Shown here one piece after another: positions 63,722 through 64,000 of a stretch of 64,000 bases of DNA. Origin of the DNA: Micromussa lordhowensis (lineage: Eukaryota; Cnidaria; Anthozoa; Scleractinia; Lobophylliidae). Position numbers and translations under genes: made by a program. The notes under the pieces are model-generated. The model did no database searches. It was given only the letters and a program-made list of their open reading frames with translations, and was not told the DNA's origin. Position 1 is the stretch's first letter. Each line of letters starts with the position of its first letter. Location: the NCBI GenBank assembly GCA_964020085.1, contig OZ026607.1:8159279-8223278 (forward strand), given 5' to 3'.

Positions 63722-64000
63722 CTGAAACACATAAAAAAGTTTTCGTTTGGAATAAAATTACATGTAAAATGGCTAACTTTCCACTGCGATATATATATAT
63801 AGGTGCCTCTGAAGTTGGGAAGTGTCAAGGTGTCAAGGTTGCCTAGATTACCTCTTTGTATTAGCTAATAACTGTTTTAATGCACAGGGTGCAAAGAATA
63901 TTATCTACGAAGGCTCCCAAGATGATTTCCAAACATGTTCCAAACATCATGTTGTCCCTACTAAAAGTTGAGAGCGGAATTGAATAAGTAAGCATTGTCA
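63722..64000. other. SLC17 intron, no further exon identified
   Basis: Upstream of the 63721 acceptor on the minus strand. I looked for the preceding SLC17 exon but no frame here matches the expected segment before NGFLSAIP, so the next exon is probably beyond the window. Confidence 0.5.

Noticed and set aside
63841..64000. Upstream exon of the SLC17 gene (frame reading LTYSIPLSTFSRDNMMFGTC)
   Set aside because: It does not match the sequence expected before NGFLSAIP in this family, and no donor in the right phase was found.

Overview
The window looks like a repeat-rich, AT-rich nuclear segment from an anthozoan cnidarian, most likely a stony coral. That assignment is inferred from the mix of DIRS, Penelope, CR1/L2 and Tx1-like retroelements, a Helitron, dense foldback MITEs, intron-containing genes with GT-AG sites, and a small family of secreted cysteine-rich peptide precursors. 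No rRNA, credible functional tRNA, CRISPR array or bacterial operon structure was seen.

Layout. Positions 1-8,130 are almost entirely repeats: an RT scrap, a TAA-flanked Harbinger-like MITE, two minisatellite blocks, a broken Tx1/L1-like LINE on the minus strand and a TTAA-flanked MITE. At 8,993-10,330 (minus) is a single-exon-coding gene for a 445-residue protein built mostly of 19-residue repeats. Positions 10,331-17,600 hold foldback elements and two weak hypothetical ORFs. At 17,676-18,105 (minus) is the first of four related cysteine-rich peptide loci. Positions 18,900-26,420 are nested foldback elements with a Penelope GIY-YIG remnant. At 26,523-31,355 is an apparently intact DIRS retrotransposon (three open ORFs, inverted terminal repeats and internal complementary region). 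The other three cysteine-rich loci lie at 32,125-34,448 (plus), 36,809-37,325 (plus, split by a MITE) and 38,252-39,255 (minus). A 5'-truncated CR1/L2-like LINE with one frameshift occupies 42,150-45,230. A roughly 10.5-kb Helitron (about 48,391-58,887) encodes an RPA-like protein and a giant Rep-helicase whose N-terminus carries two tandem USP-like cysteine-peptidase domains; it sits inside a degenerate satellite array. At 61,476-63,721 (minus) are the last three exons of an SLC17-family transporter whose 5' part lies beyond the right edge.

How it fits together. The host genes supported here are the 19-residue-repeat protein, the SLC17 transporter and the peptide family. The peptide genes share one architecture: a tiny exon carrying Met-Lys, a phase-0 intron, then one exon with the rest of the signal peptide, a propeptide and a very short C-terminal cysteine cassette. 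Similar 5' leaders and, in two genes, similar 3' ends support local duplication, and MITE and microsatellite insertions have reshaped the introns and broken one copy. Most of the rest is transposon sequence. The two most complete elements are the DIRS (overlapping gag, RT-RNaseH-methylase-like and tyrosine recombinase ORFs) and the Helitron (HUH nickase-helicase plus ssDNA-binding protein).
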